Origin: Clostridiales bacterium
GTDB lineage: Bacteria > Bacillota > Clostridia > WRLR01
Direction of reading: 5' to 3'
Assembly (NCBI GenBank): GCA_031263625.1
Contig: JAISFK010000380.1
Coordinates: 1 to 10,534 of the forward strand
Length of the DNA: 10,534 nt
The notes below the pieces were generated by a model. It saw only the letters and a program-made list of their open reading frames with translations, had not been told where the DNA came from and did not search any database. How positions within the stretch are numbered: position 1 is the first letter of the stretch; each line of letters begins with the position of its first letter. A program made the position numbers and the translations under genes. Shown one piece after another: positions 1 to 6,332 of this stretch.

Positions 1-106
1 GCAATGCGCATAGCACAGCCAGCAATATGCAACGCGCGCAACGCGCAAGGCCGCATTGCGCCGCTCGCCGCGCCCGGCGCGCAAGACGAAAGCGAGGTGC
101 CGCAGC

Positions 107-1096
107 TTGTCGTTTGTCAACAGCAACTGGTACATAGCCATGACTTTCTGCTTCGTTTTCTTCGTCGCGGGGAGGCAGCTTGGCGAAGTCCCCGGCAGCA
201 CCCGCCGCACAAGAAGGCTGACGCGGCTGCTGTTGCTGGCTTTCGCCCTGCCCTCGCTGCTGTTCCCCGTCGCGGCGGCGTTCGATTTTTTCAGGCTCGC
301 GCCGTGGTACAACACATTTCGGGCCGTCAACCGCATAGAGCTTCTGTCCGCAGTGGTCGCGCCGTTTGCCGGCTACGCCACGTACATGGGCGGCGTCGGG
401 CGCGCGGGGCAGCGCGGCGGCGGGCGCGGCGCCCCCCGGAGGCAGGGCGCCACGCTGAAAAGCGTCATGAAGCCGCTCGCCTTCCCCCTGTCGCTGCTGA
501 TTGTTTCTGCCAGCTTCGCGAAGCCGCTGATCAGGCCGATGGGCAAGGACACCGCGTTCGGCGACCGCTGGGTCGGCGGCATCCTCATGCAGTCGGCGCT
601 GTCGGACAGCGGCCCCGCGTCGCTCGCGACGGTCATGAACACGGTCAACGGGTACGAGGGCAGCGAGTACGACATATGCAGGCGCACGTACACGGACGGC
701 GCCGGAACGGAATTTTGGCACCTGGCGCGCTATGCGGCCGAAAAGGGGTACAGGTGCGAGTTTTTGCTCGCGCGCGAGGGCGAGGACATACCGACGCCGT
801 CCGTGGCGTACATATCGCCTGGCGCCGCGTCGGGCGGGGACGGCGGCCGAGGCGTGGGCGTGGGGAGCGGCGGCAATGCGGGCGGCAACGTCGGCTTGGG
901 CGCGGGAGCGGGAGCGGCTGCGGTTGCGGGCGCGGTTGCGGGGAACAGCTACGTGGCGCTTCTGGAAAACAGCGGCGGCAAGCTGACTGTCGGCGATCCG
1001 CAGCGCGGCATGGCGGAGCTGACGTATGGCGAGTTTATGGAGCGGTATCCGTATTCCGGGCTGGTGCTGGCCGTTTCTTCCAGGACGCCGGAATAG
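107..1096 (+). CDS. Membrane protein with degenerate C39-peptidase-like domain
   Basis: About 329 residues from a TTG at 107, preceded 7 nt upstream by GAGGTG (94-99); a TTG at 56 or the ATG at 140 are alternatives. The N-terminal half has about four hydrophobic segments (residues ~7-22, 38-60, 77-95, 117-138), so it is probably an integral membrane protein. Residues ~155-325 resemble the C39/papain-like fold: Q162 six residues before a DSGPAS motif, a helix ASLATVMNTV, and a GDPQRG turn near 297 followed by an EF...YSG end. C39 peptidases have DCGxA at the nucleophile; here it is S168. The His normally starting the next core strand (HxVV-like) is replaced around SYVAL (281-285). The domain is therefore probably catalytically dead, or a binding module. 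Residues ~238-280 are a Gly/Ala/Val-only low-complexity insert just before that strand. Substrate and role are unknown. It has no evident link to the hut genes. Confidence 0.7.
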   Translation: MSFVNSNWYIAMTFCFVFFVAGRQLGEVPGSTRRTRRLTRLLLLAFALPSLLFPVAAAFDFFRLAPWYNTFRAVNRIELLSAVVAPFAGYATYMGGVGRAGQRGGGRGAPRRQGATLKSVMKPLAFPLSLLIVSASFAKPLIRPMGKDTAFGDRWVGGILMQSALSDSGPASLATVMNTVNGYEGSEYDICRRTYTDGAGTEFWHLARYAAEKGYRCEFLLAREGEDIPTPSVAYISPGAASGGDGGRGVGVGSGGNAGGNVGLGAGAGAAAVAGAVAGNSYVALLENSGGKLTVGDPQRGMAELTYGEFMERYPYSGLVLAVSSRTPE

Positions 1097-1375
1097 CTCA
1101 GGCTGGGCGCCGGCGGCGGGCGGCAGGCGAGCGGCAGGCGGGCGGGCGAGTGGCAGGTGGGCAACATGTGAGTTGCATGCGAGTGGCAGGCGGGCGGGCA
1201 ACATGCGAGTTGCATGCGGGAAACAGGCGGGCGGCAACGGAGCGGCCGGTGGGGCAGCACCGGGCGCGCCGGCTACAGGCGAGCTGCAGGCGAGCAACGG
1301 GCAGGCAGGCAATTTCCGATTTTTGGATGCGGCGAAAATGCGGCCGGCAGGCGCGGCCGGCGGGGAGGCGCGGAA
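1097..1375 (+). repeat. GC-rich spacer with short imperfect tandem repeats
   Basis: I see no convincing gene here. The spacer is built from variations of GGCAGGCGGGCGGGC. A longer near-tandem pair lies at 1148-1180 and 1181-1217, sharing GAGTGGCAGG, GGGCAACATG and GAGTTGCATGC. Each copy also contains a small inverted repeat, GCAAC...GTTGC. The last bases (GGGGAGG at 1362-1368) form the ribosome-binding site of the next gene. Reading frames crossing this stretch are repetitive and look like chance openings in GC-rich DNA. Confidence 0.6.
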
Positions 1376-1834
1376 TTGAAATCTCTGCTGTTTGTGGGCG
1401 CGGGCGGCTTTATCGGGGCGTGCGCCAGATATCTGATAACGAAGGCGCTGGACGCGCTGCCCCTGCGCTTTGCGGCCGGCGCGCGCGGGCCGGGCGCGAT
1501 CGCCGGCTTTTTCATGTGGCTGGTAGCCGGGAACGGCGGCCAGAAAGCGGCGTTGCCGCTCGGCACGCTCGCGTCGAATGTGATCGCCGGCTTTTTTGTC
1601 GGGCTGATAATCGGGAGCGGCAGCCGGGAAACGGCGCTGCCGGCCGACGCCAGGCTGTTTTTGACGACGGGCCTGCTCGGCGGGCTGAGCACGTTTTCGA
1701 CGTTCAGCCTGGAAACCGCGCACATGCTCGAAAGCGGGCAGTACGCGCACGCGCTCGCCAACGCCGCCCTCAACCTCGGCTTGAGCCTGCTGTGCGTTTT
1801 CGCGGGCTTTGGCGCGGCGAAGTGGCTCCGCTGA
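1376..1834 (+). CDS. crcB: Fluoride ion channel FluC/CrcB with internal duplication
   Basis: FluC proteins are small dual-topology dimeric channels that export fluoride from the cytoplasm. The start is the TTG at 1376, 7 nt after GGGGAGG; upstream in-frame codons are repetitive spacer. It gives 152 residues. Family signatures: TM1 with GAGGFIGACARYL (residues 8-20), TM2 with LGTLASNVIAGFF including the conserved Asn68, the TGLLGGLSTFSTFS block (98-111) with the Phe residues that line the pore, and a final hydrophobic helix (~130-148). The usual length is about 125. The excess of about 28 residues is explained by an internal duplication: residues 42-61 and 70-89 both read IAGFFxxLxxGxGxxxxALP, 84 bp apart. 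The extra copy sits between TM1 and TM2 and adds a hydrophobic stretch, which could disturb the four-helix topology. Identification is secure; activity of this copy is uncertain. No fluoride riboswitch is recognisable upstream. Confidence 0.93.
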   Translation: MKSLLFVGAGGFIGACARYLITKALDALPLRFAAGARGPGAIAGFFMWLVAGNGGQKAALPLGTLASNVIAGFFVGLIIGSGSRETALPADARLFLTTGLLGGLSTFSTFSLETAHMLESGQYAHALANAALNLGLSLLCVFAGFGAAKWLR

Positions 1835-1999
1835 CGGCTACGGACGCGGACGCGGGCATGGACGCGGGCCGGCCGGCGCGCCCGCCTGCCGAGCCGCCAA
1901 TTCGCCGATTTGCCGAGCCGCCAATTCACCAATTTGCCAATTTGCCGATTTGCCATTATGACAAATTTTGCCGCCCTATTCATCTTTATTCATAAAAAA
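1835..1999 (+). repeat. Spacer with 23-bp and 8-9-bp tandem repeats
   Basis: No gene is seen between fluC and the hut promoter. The first half is GC-rich (GACGCGGGC words and a GGCCGGCCGG palindrome). From 1888 a 23-bp unit, TGCCGAGCCGCCAATTCxCC, occurs at 1888-1910 and 1911-1933, followed by shorter TTTGCCAAT and TTTGCCGAT units up to 1955. The sequence then becomes AT-rich towards the promoter at 2000. No hairpin followed by a T-run is evident, so no fluC terminator can be called. Confidence 0.55.
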
Positions 2000-2028
2000 T
2001 TGACAGCCGGAGGAAAAGCTGCTATTAT
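2000..2028 (+). promoter_or_regulatory. Probable sigma70-type promoter of the hut operon
   Basis: A perfect -35 hexamer TTGACA (2000-2005) is followed after exactly 17 bp by TATTAT (2023-2028), one base off the consensus TATAAT, in an AT-rich stretch. Transcription would start near 2035 and give a ~220-nt leader before hutH. The last three bases of the -10 box are also the first bases of the dispersed repeat element (2026-2129), so promoter and element overlap. This is a sequence match only; no operator or activator site is recognised. Confidence 0.65.
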
Positions 2029-2129
2029 ACTCGTGAGCGATTGAAATTCCGACCGCAATTTGCGGTCGGACAGAGGAAACGAGTATTACTGACTCGCGAT
2101 TATGGAAAATTCAAATGCTCGTCAGTATA
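2026..2129 (+). repeat. Dispersed structured repeat element, copy 1 (104 bp)
   Basis: First of three direct copies (others at 8372-8476 and 10088-10192). It is about 94% identical to copy 2 (my alignment: five substitutions and one 1-base gap). The ends are TATACT and AGTATA, an inverted 6-mer. Internal pairings: P1 ATACTCGT (2027-2034) with ACGAGTAT (2079-2086); within it P2 CCGACCGCA (2049-2057) with TGCGGTCGG (2061-2069), a perfect 9-bp stem with a 3-nt loop; then P3 TACTGAC (2087-2093) with GTCAGTA (2121-2127). P1 and P3 abut. A short frame starting ATG at 2102 (MENSNARQY...) runs out of the element to a stop at 2249-2251. It could be a non-autonomous mobile element or a structured RNA; the sequence alone does not decide. 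Confidence 0.85.
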
Positions 2130-2157
2130 TATTCTTTGAAATCGTCGCAGGGATGCG

Positions 2158-2239
2158 TGCGGAGAGACATATACAAAGAGATATATATGCAAAGAAAGAT
2201 ATATGCGGAGATATATGCATAGATATATGCGGAGAGACA
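2158..2239 (+). repeat. 12-bp tandem repeats in the hutH leader
   Basis: An A/G-rich, low-GC leader segment. GATATATGC starts at 2198, 2210 and 2222 (period 12), with a related GATATATATGC at 2180-2190. TGCGGAGAGACA occurs at both borders (2158-2169 and 2228-2239). It lies between repeat copy 1 and the hutH ribosome-binding site, and its composition is very unlike the surrounding GC-rich DNA. It is probably a poorly structured part of the 5' untranslated leader. Confidence 0.65.
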
Positions 2240-2255
2240 ATAAGGAGATAGGCTC

Positions 2256-3785
2256 ATGCTGGCAATAGGGGAGGCGCCGCTTTCGGTCCGCGACGTCGTG
2301 AGGGTGGCCAGGGGGCGCGAGCGGATCGGGCTGTCCGAGGGCGCCGTCGGGCGCATGGGCGCGAGCCGGGCGTGGATTGACAAAATCCTTGAGTCCGGCC
2401 AGCCCGTTTACGGCATCAACACGGGCTTCGGCGAGCTCAGCAAGATATTCATCCCGCACGACAAGCGCGAGGAGCTTCAGAGGAACCTGATCCTGAGCCA
2501 CTGCGCCGGCGTCGGCGAATATCTGCCGGAGGACGTGGCGCGAGCCGTCATGCTTTTGCGCGTCAACTCGCTCGCGGCCGGATATTCCGGCATACGCGCC
2601 GAAACGGTCGCGGCGCTGGCGGAGCTGCTCAACCGCGGCGTATGCCCGGCCATGCCGTGCAAGGGATCCGTCGGCGCGAGCGGGGATCTCGCGCCGCTGT
2701 CGCACATGGCGGCCGTCCTGCTCGGGGAGGGCGTGGCGCTCAGCGGCGGCTCGCCCGTGCCCGCGCGGCGCGCGCTGGAGGACGCGGGGCTCGCGCCCGT
2801 GCGCCTGGCCGCGAAAGAGGGGCTCGCGCTGATCAACGGCACCCAGGTCATGACCGCCATCGCGGCGCTCGTCTGCGCCGACGCCGAGGAGCTGATGAAG
2901 ATATCCGACGTCGCGGCCGCGCTGTCGCTCGAAGCCCTGCAAGGCACGAGGACGGCGTTCGACCCGCGCTTCGCCGCGATCCGGGCGCACCCCGGCCACG
3001 CGGCGACGGCGCGCAACGTGCTGCGGCTCACGCGGGACAGCGTCATAATCAGGAACCACGCCAACTGCGCCAAGGTGCAGGACGCGTACTCCATCCGCTG
3101 CGCGCCGCAGGTGCACGGCGCCTCCAAGGACGCGCTGCGCCGGGCGCTGGAGGCCATTGGCGCGGAGATGAACGCCGTCACGGACAACCCGGTGATCATG
3201 CCCGACACGGGCGAGATCATGTCGGGCGGGAATTTCCACGGCCAGCCCGTCGCGCTTGTCATGGACTACCTGAAAGTCGCGCTGGCCGAGATCGCCAATA
3301 TATCGGAGCGCCGCACGAGCCGCCTCGTGGACATGCACCTGAGCGATCTGCCCATGTTCCTGACGTCGTACCCCGGCGTGAACTCCGGGTTCATGATACT
3401 GCAGTACACGGCGGCCTCGCTCGTGTCCGAGAACAAGGTGCTGGCGCACCCGGCCTCAGTGGATTCCATACCGACGTCCGCGAATCAGGAGGATCACGTG
3501 AGCATGGGGACGATCGCGGCGCGCCAGGCCCGCGAGATACTGGACAACGCGCGCGTCGTGCTGGCGATAGAGCTGATCGCCGCGGCGCAGGGGATAGACT
3601 TTCTGGCGCCGATGTCGCCCGGCGCCGGCACTGCGGCGGCGCACGCGCGGATTCGGTCGGCGGTGGCGCACCTGGACGAGGATCGCATACTGGCGCCCGA
3701 CATCGCGGCCGTGCAGGGGCTTATAACCGGCGGCTCGCTGCTGGGCGCGGTTGAAGGGGCGGTCGGCGAGCTGGAGGCCGTGTGA
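2256..3785 (+). CDS. hutH: Histidine ammonia-lyase
   Basis: Cytoplasmic enzyme of the MIO-containing aromatic amino acid lyase family. It removes ammonia from L-histidine to give trans-urocanate, the first step of the hut pathway. The protein has 509 residues, the usual length. The ATG at 2256 is preceded by AAGGAG (2242-2247), 8 nt away. The A141-S142-G143 triad that cyclises to the MIO cofactor sits in GSVGASGDLAPLSH. Other catalytic and substrate residues are visible one or two positions off the Pseudomonas putida numbering: Y52 in VYGINTGFG, H82 in LSHCAG, N194 in INGTQ, Q275/Y278/R281 in KVQDAYSIRCAPQ, F327 in GGNFHGQP and E412 in SANQEDHVS. It is intact, with no insertions. It is the first gene of the operon, behind a long leader with a repeat element; a 223-bp repetitive spacer separates it from ftcD. 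Confidence 0.98.
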   Translation: MLAIGEAPLSVRDVVRVARGRERIGLSEGAVGRMGASRAWIDKILESGQPVYGINTGFGELSKIFIPHDKREELQRNLILSHCAGVGEYLPEDVARAVMLLRVNSLAAGYSGIRAETVAALAELLNRGVCPAMPCKGSVGASGDLAPLSHMAAVLLGEGVALSGGSPVPARRALEDAGLAPVRLAAKEGLALINGTQVMTAIAALVCADAEELMKISDVAAALSLEALQGTRTAFDPRFAAIRAHPGHAATARNVLRLTRDSVIIRNHANCAKVQDAYSIRCAPQVHGASKDALRRALEAIGAEMNAVTDNPVIMPDTGEIMSGGNFHGQPVALVMDYLKVALAEIANISERRTSRLVDMHLSDLPMFLTSYPGVNSGFMILQYTAASLVSENKVLAHPASVDSIPTSANQEDHVSMGTIAARQAREILDNARVVLAIELIAAAQGIDFLAPMSPGAGTAAAHARIRSAVAHLDEDRILAPDIAAVQGLITGGSLLGAVEGAVGELEAV

Positions 3786-4008
3786 CGCGGGCGAGATGGG
3801 CGGGGCAGTCGGCGATATGGATGCCGTGCGGCGCGGGGAATGAAAATCCGGGCGAGGGAAAGTTCGGCAGGGAAAAGTCAGGGAGACAAAGAATCCGGTG
3901 GAAGAAGCTTCTGGAGAAGAAAAGCCTGGCAGAGAAAAGTCAGATAGAAGAAAGTTTCGGCAGGAAAAAGTCAAATAGAAGAAAGTTTCGGGAGAGGCTG
4001 GTGTTTTA
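3786..4008 (+). repeat. Purine-rich spacer with tandem repeats between hutH and ftcD
   Basis: A spacer dominated by GAAAAGTCAG/GAGAAAAG words. A 27-28 bp unit is repeated at 3934-3960 and 3964-3991 (GAAAAGTCA, then ATAGAAGAAAGTTTCGG). A frame beginning GTG at 3782 crosses it (75 codons, Lys/Glu/Arg-rich), but it mirrors the repeats and has no ribosome-binding site of its own, so I do not call it a gene. The end (GGGAGAGG near 3990) may serve as a distant ribosome-binding site for ftcD. Confidence 0.6.
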
Positions 4009-4914
4009 ATGGCAAGCGTTATCGAGTGCATACCCAATTTCAGCGAGGGCCGCGACAAGGCCGTGATTCAGGCACTGCGCGACGTCGCAGGCGCCGTGCC
4101 GGGCGCCGCGCTGCTCGACTGCTCGTCCGACGAGAGCCACAACCGAAGCGTGCTCACGCTCGCGGGCAGCCCCAAGGGCATAGCCGAGGCGGCTTTTCGG
4201 CTGTGCGCGGCGGCGAGCGAGAAAATCGACATGACGAAACACTCCGGCGAGCACCCGCGCATGGGCGCGACGGACGTCATCCCGTTCGTGCCGCTCCAGG
4301 GCGTTTCCATGCGGGACTGCGTGGAGCTGTCAAAAGAAGTGGCCGCCAGGATATGGGACGAGCTGCGCATACCGAGCTTCCTCTATGAGGAGTCGGCCTC
4401 GTCGCCCGCGAGGAAGAACCTGGCAGACGTGCGGAAGGGGCAGTTTGAGGGGATGCCGCAGAAGCTGCTGTTGCCGGAGTGGGCGCCGGACTTCGGCGGG
4501 CGGGCCGCCCACCCGACGGCGGGCGTCACGGCCGTCGGCGCGCGCTTCCCGCTCGTGGCGTACAACGTGAACCTGGACACGCCGGACGTGTCCGTGGCGA
4601 AGGCCATCGCGAAGGCGATCCGGGGGTCGAGCGGGGGGTTCAGGCACTGCAAGGCCATAGGCGTCATGCTTGAGGGCAGGAACGTCGCGCAGGTGTCGAT
4701 GAACATGGTGAACTTCGAGGGGACGCCGCTCTATCGCGCGCACGAGGCCATACGCGCCGAGGCGCGCAGGTGGGGGGTCGGCATAATCGGGAGCGAGATC
4801 GTGGGGCTGGCGCCCGCCAAGGCGCTGACGGACTGCGCGGCATATTACCTGCAGCTCGAGGATTTCAGCTATGGCAGGCAAGTGCTGGAGGCCCGGCTGC
4901 TGGAAATGGAGTAG
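4009..4914 (+). CDS. ftcD: Glutamate formimidoyltransferase
   Basis: Transfers the formimino group of N-formimino-L-glutamate to tetrahydrofolate, releasing glutamate and 5-formimino-THF. It is the last carbon-skeleton step of the folate-dependent hut route. The 301 residues match the stand-alone bacterial form, equivalent to the N-terminal domain of the bifunctional animal FTCD. It opens with the family-typical IECIPNFSEGRD. KHSGEHPRMGATDVIPFVP contains H82, equivalent to the catalytic His of mammalian FTCD, also numbered 82. Further blocks are AYNVNLDTPDV, the folate-site SMNMVNFEGTPL and GSEIVGLAPAKAL. The sequence is intact and unexpanded. The ATG at 4009 has only a weak, distant GGGAGAGG upstream. 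It is followed after 127 bp by fchA, which takes its product. Confidence 0.97.
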   Translation: MASVIECIPNFSEGRDKAVIQALRDVAGAVPGAALLDCSSDESHNRSVLTLAGSPKGIAEAAFRLCAAASEKIDMTKHSGEHPRMGATDVIPFVPLQGVSMRDCVELSKEVAARIWDELRIPSFLYEESASSPARKNLADVRKGQFEGMPQKLLLPEWAPDFGGRAAHPTAGVTAVGARFPLVAYNVNLDTPDVSVAKAIAKAIRGSSGGFRHCKAIGVMLEGRNVAQVSMNMVNFEGTPLYRAHEAIRAEARRWGVGIIGSEIVGLAPAKALTDCAAYYLQLEDFSYGRQVLEARLLEME

Positions 4915-5041
4915 GCGGTCGAGCGGCGAACGAGTGGAGATCGAGCGGAGATCGGGTGGAGATCGAAGGGCGGGCGGCCCTAGAGGCGGCCGAACGCACG
5001 ATTGCGGGGGACGGATCGGCTGGAAAGGGGCGGTTTTGGCT
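4915..5041 (+). repeat. Spacer with 11-bp triple repeat between ftcD and fchA
   Basis: GGAGATCG occurs at 4936-4943, 4947-4954 and 4958-4965 with an exact 11-bp period, followed by GC-rich GGCGGCC words. No gene is visible. AAAGGGG at 5024-5030 is the probable ribosome-binding site of the next gene. Confidence 0.6.
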
Positions 5042-5722
5042 ATGAGATTGGCGGACTTGTCGCTGGGCGACTTCGGCGCGGAGCTTGCGTCCGGCTCGCC
5101 GGCGCCCGGCGGCGGATCGGCTGCGGCGCTGGTGGGCAATCTGGGCGCCGCGCTCGCGGGTATGGTGGCCGAGCTGACAATCGGCAAGAAAGCATACGCG
5201 GGCAGCGAGGCGCTCATGCGCGGCGTCCGCTCCGAGGCGGAGGCCCGCAGGTACGCGCTGCTGGAGCTCGTTGACCGCGACGCGGAGGCTTTTCGCTCTT
5301 TGCGCGAGGCGTCTGCCATGCCGAAGAATACCGACGGGCAGAGGTGGGCGCGCACCGGGGCGAGGCTCGATGCCAAGAGGCGGTGCGTCGAGGCGCCGCT
5401 CAAGGTCATGGAGCACTCGCTCGCCATGCTGCGGCAAATCGAGTCGGCGCTGGGCGGGTTCAACCCGAACGCGGCCAGCGACGTCGGCGTGGCGGCGCTC
5501 TGCCTTAAAGCCGCCGCGCAGGGCGCCTGGATGAACGTGCTCATAAACACGGGCGGCGCGGCCAGCTCCCACGCCCACGGCGAGCGGGGCGGCTCCTGCG
5601 GGCCGTGCGGGGCAAGCGGGCGAATCGGGGCAGGCGGCGGGGGCCGGCGCTCCCGCCGACGAACACGCTTGCGAGCTTGCCGGCGATTCCGCTTGCGCGC
5701 CAGCTTGCGCTCCCGCCAATGA
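5042..5722 (+). CDS. fchA: Formimidoyltetrahydrofolate cyclodeaminase, reading frame disrupted
   Basis: FchA converts 5-formimino-THF to 5,10-methenyl-THF and ammonia. The start is the ATG at 5042, 11 nt after AAAGGGG. Family features: SLGDFGAELASGSPAPGGGS (residues 7-26) with the glycine-rich PGGGS, a helical KKAYAG region, and NPNAASDVGVAALCLKAA leading into MNVLIN (164-169). After residue ~170 the homology stops. The frame runs into Gly/Ser/Arg-rich sequence and ends at a TGA (5720-5722) after 227 codons. The missing C-terminal helices are found ~530 bp downstream in another frame (6081-6183). Reading from 5042 into that frame needs a one-base shift between ~5550 and 5650, where there are several G4-G5 runs, and passage through a TAG at 5769-5771. 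The product as written lacks a conserved end, so this is a probable pseudogene, a very recent mutation, or a sequencing/assembly error in repeats. Confidence 0.8.
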   Translation: MRLADLSLGDFGAELASGSPAPGGGSAAALVGNLGAALAGMVAELTIGKKAYAGSEALMRGVRSEAEARRYALLELVDRDAEAFRSLREASAMPKNTDGQRWARTGARLDAKRRCVEAPLKVMEHSLAMLRQIESALGGFNPNAASDVGVAALCLKAAAQGAWMNVLINTGGAASSHAHGERGGSCGPCGASGRIGAGGGGRRSRRRTRLRACRRFRLRASLRSRQ

Positions 5723-6045
5723 ATATGCTGGCGAACCAGCTTGCGAGCGCGCAAGCGATCCCGTTTATTAGCCAGCCGATAAATCCGCTGGAGAGCTTGC
5801 CGGCGCTCCCGTCGGCGCCAGCATATGCGCCCCCGCCGATGAATCAGCCAGCGATCCCGCTTGCGCATCAGCCAGCGCTCCTGCCGATGAATACGCTGGC
5901 GAACCAGCTTGCGAGCTCGCCAGCGATCCCGCTTGTTCGCCAGCCGATAAATCTGCTGGAGAGCTTGCCAGCGCTCCCGTCGGCGCCCGCATATGCGCCC
6001 CCGCCGATGAATCAGCCAGCGATTCCGCTTGCGCACCAGCCAGCG
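5710..6045 (+). repeat. 168-bp tandem duplication inside fchA
   Basis: Two copies, 5710-5877 and 5878-6045, start with CTCC(C/T)GCC and are nearly identical throughout. Partial units flank them (about 5657-5709 and from 6046). Smaller words recur inside, such as GATGAATCAGCCAGCGAT and GCTGGCGAACCAGCTTGCGAG. The unit is 56 codons, so it keeps frame. In the frame that reaches the fchA C-terminus it encodes Ala-rich PADESASD / PADEYAGEPACE motifs. Copy 1 has a TAG at 5769-5771 where copy 2 has TCG, which inactivates that frame. Another frame (+ strand, to 6294) stays open through both copies as Pro-rich sequence and has a stronger bias for G/C at third positions, so which frame is under selection, if any, is unclear. 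Confidence 0.85.
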
Positions 6046-6080
6046 CTCCTGCTCGTGCGCCAGCCGCCAACCCTGCCGCC

Positions 6081-6263
6081 GATGCCTGGCGCGCCTTCGA
6101 GCTGCAGGCGCGCGAGCGGGGCCGGCGCCTGCTCGGCGAGGCGCTGCGGCTGGCGGATCGCATATGCGAAGCGGCAATGGGCGAAAAGGGCGGTGCGCGC
6201 AGCCGCAGAGGCGCGCAGCCGCAGAGGCGCGCGGCCACAGGGATGCGCAGCCATGACGGGTAG
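6081..6263 (+). pseudogene. fchA: Displaced C-terminal segment of the cyclodeaminase
   Basis: In the frame starting at 6081, DAWRAFELQARERGRRLLGE continues as ALRLADRICEAAMGEKGG. This amphipathic two-helix pattern resembles the end of cyclodeaminases, where a segment like SDETFxxxxxEELEE follows the NVLIN strand. It ends at TAG 6261-6263 after a low-complexity tail that includes a 16-bp direct repeat (6195-6210 and 6211-6226). No upstream start codon in this frame would express it alone. I interpret it as the original end of fchA, pushed away by the repeat insert and out of frame. The match is from memory of the family's shape, not from an alignment. Confidence 0.6.
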
Positions 6264-6332
6264 CAGGGAGGCGCATAGCCATGACGGGCAATAGGGAGGC
6301 GCATAGCCATGATGGATAACAGAGAGATCGGC
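6249..6332 (+). repeat. 28-bp triplication of the hutU translation start region
   Basis: Units start at 6249, 6277 and 6305, each beginning AGCCATGA(C/T)GG. The first two continue with AGGGAGGCGCAT. Each of the three ATGs (6253, 6281, 6309) therefore has a Shine-Dalgarno-like AGGGAGG in the unit before it or nearby, except that the first has only a weaker match. Because 28 is not a multiple of three, the three starts are in different frames. The first two encode only 13 and 12 codons (MTGSREAHSHDGQ, MTGNREAHSHDG) before stopping at 6292-6294 and 6317-6319. The third is hutU. Confidence 0.8.

Noticed and set aside
1148..1217. CRISPR-like array
   Set aside because: Only two adjoining imperfect units of 33 and 37 bp with no unique spacers and no cas genes nearby.
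4..1995. 663-codon + strand frame through the C39-like gene and fluC
   Set aside because: Overlaps two recognisable genes in another frame; dominated by Arg/Gly/Ala. Its length reflects scarcity of stops in GC-rich repeats.
2026..2255. HutP-type attenuator or known riboswitch in the hutH leader
   Set aside because: No hairpin followed by a T-run precedes hutH, and I could not match the leader to a riboswitch consensus I know.
3782..4009. 75-codon Lys/Glu-rich frame between hutH and ftcD
   Set aside because: Built from the local tandem repeats, overlaps the hutH stop, and has no ribosome-binding site distinct from hutH sequence.
4330..6291. 653-codon - strand frame across ftcD, fchA and its repeats
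   Set aside because: Its basic repeat peptides simply mirror the 168-bp duplication; it opposes two recognised enzymes.
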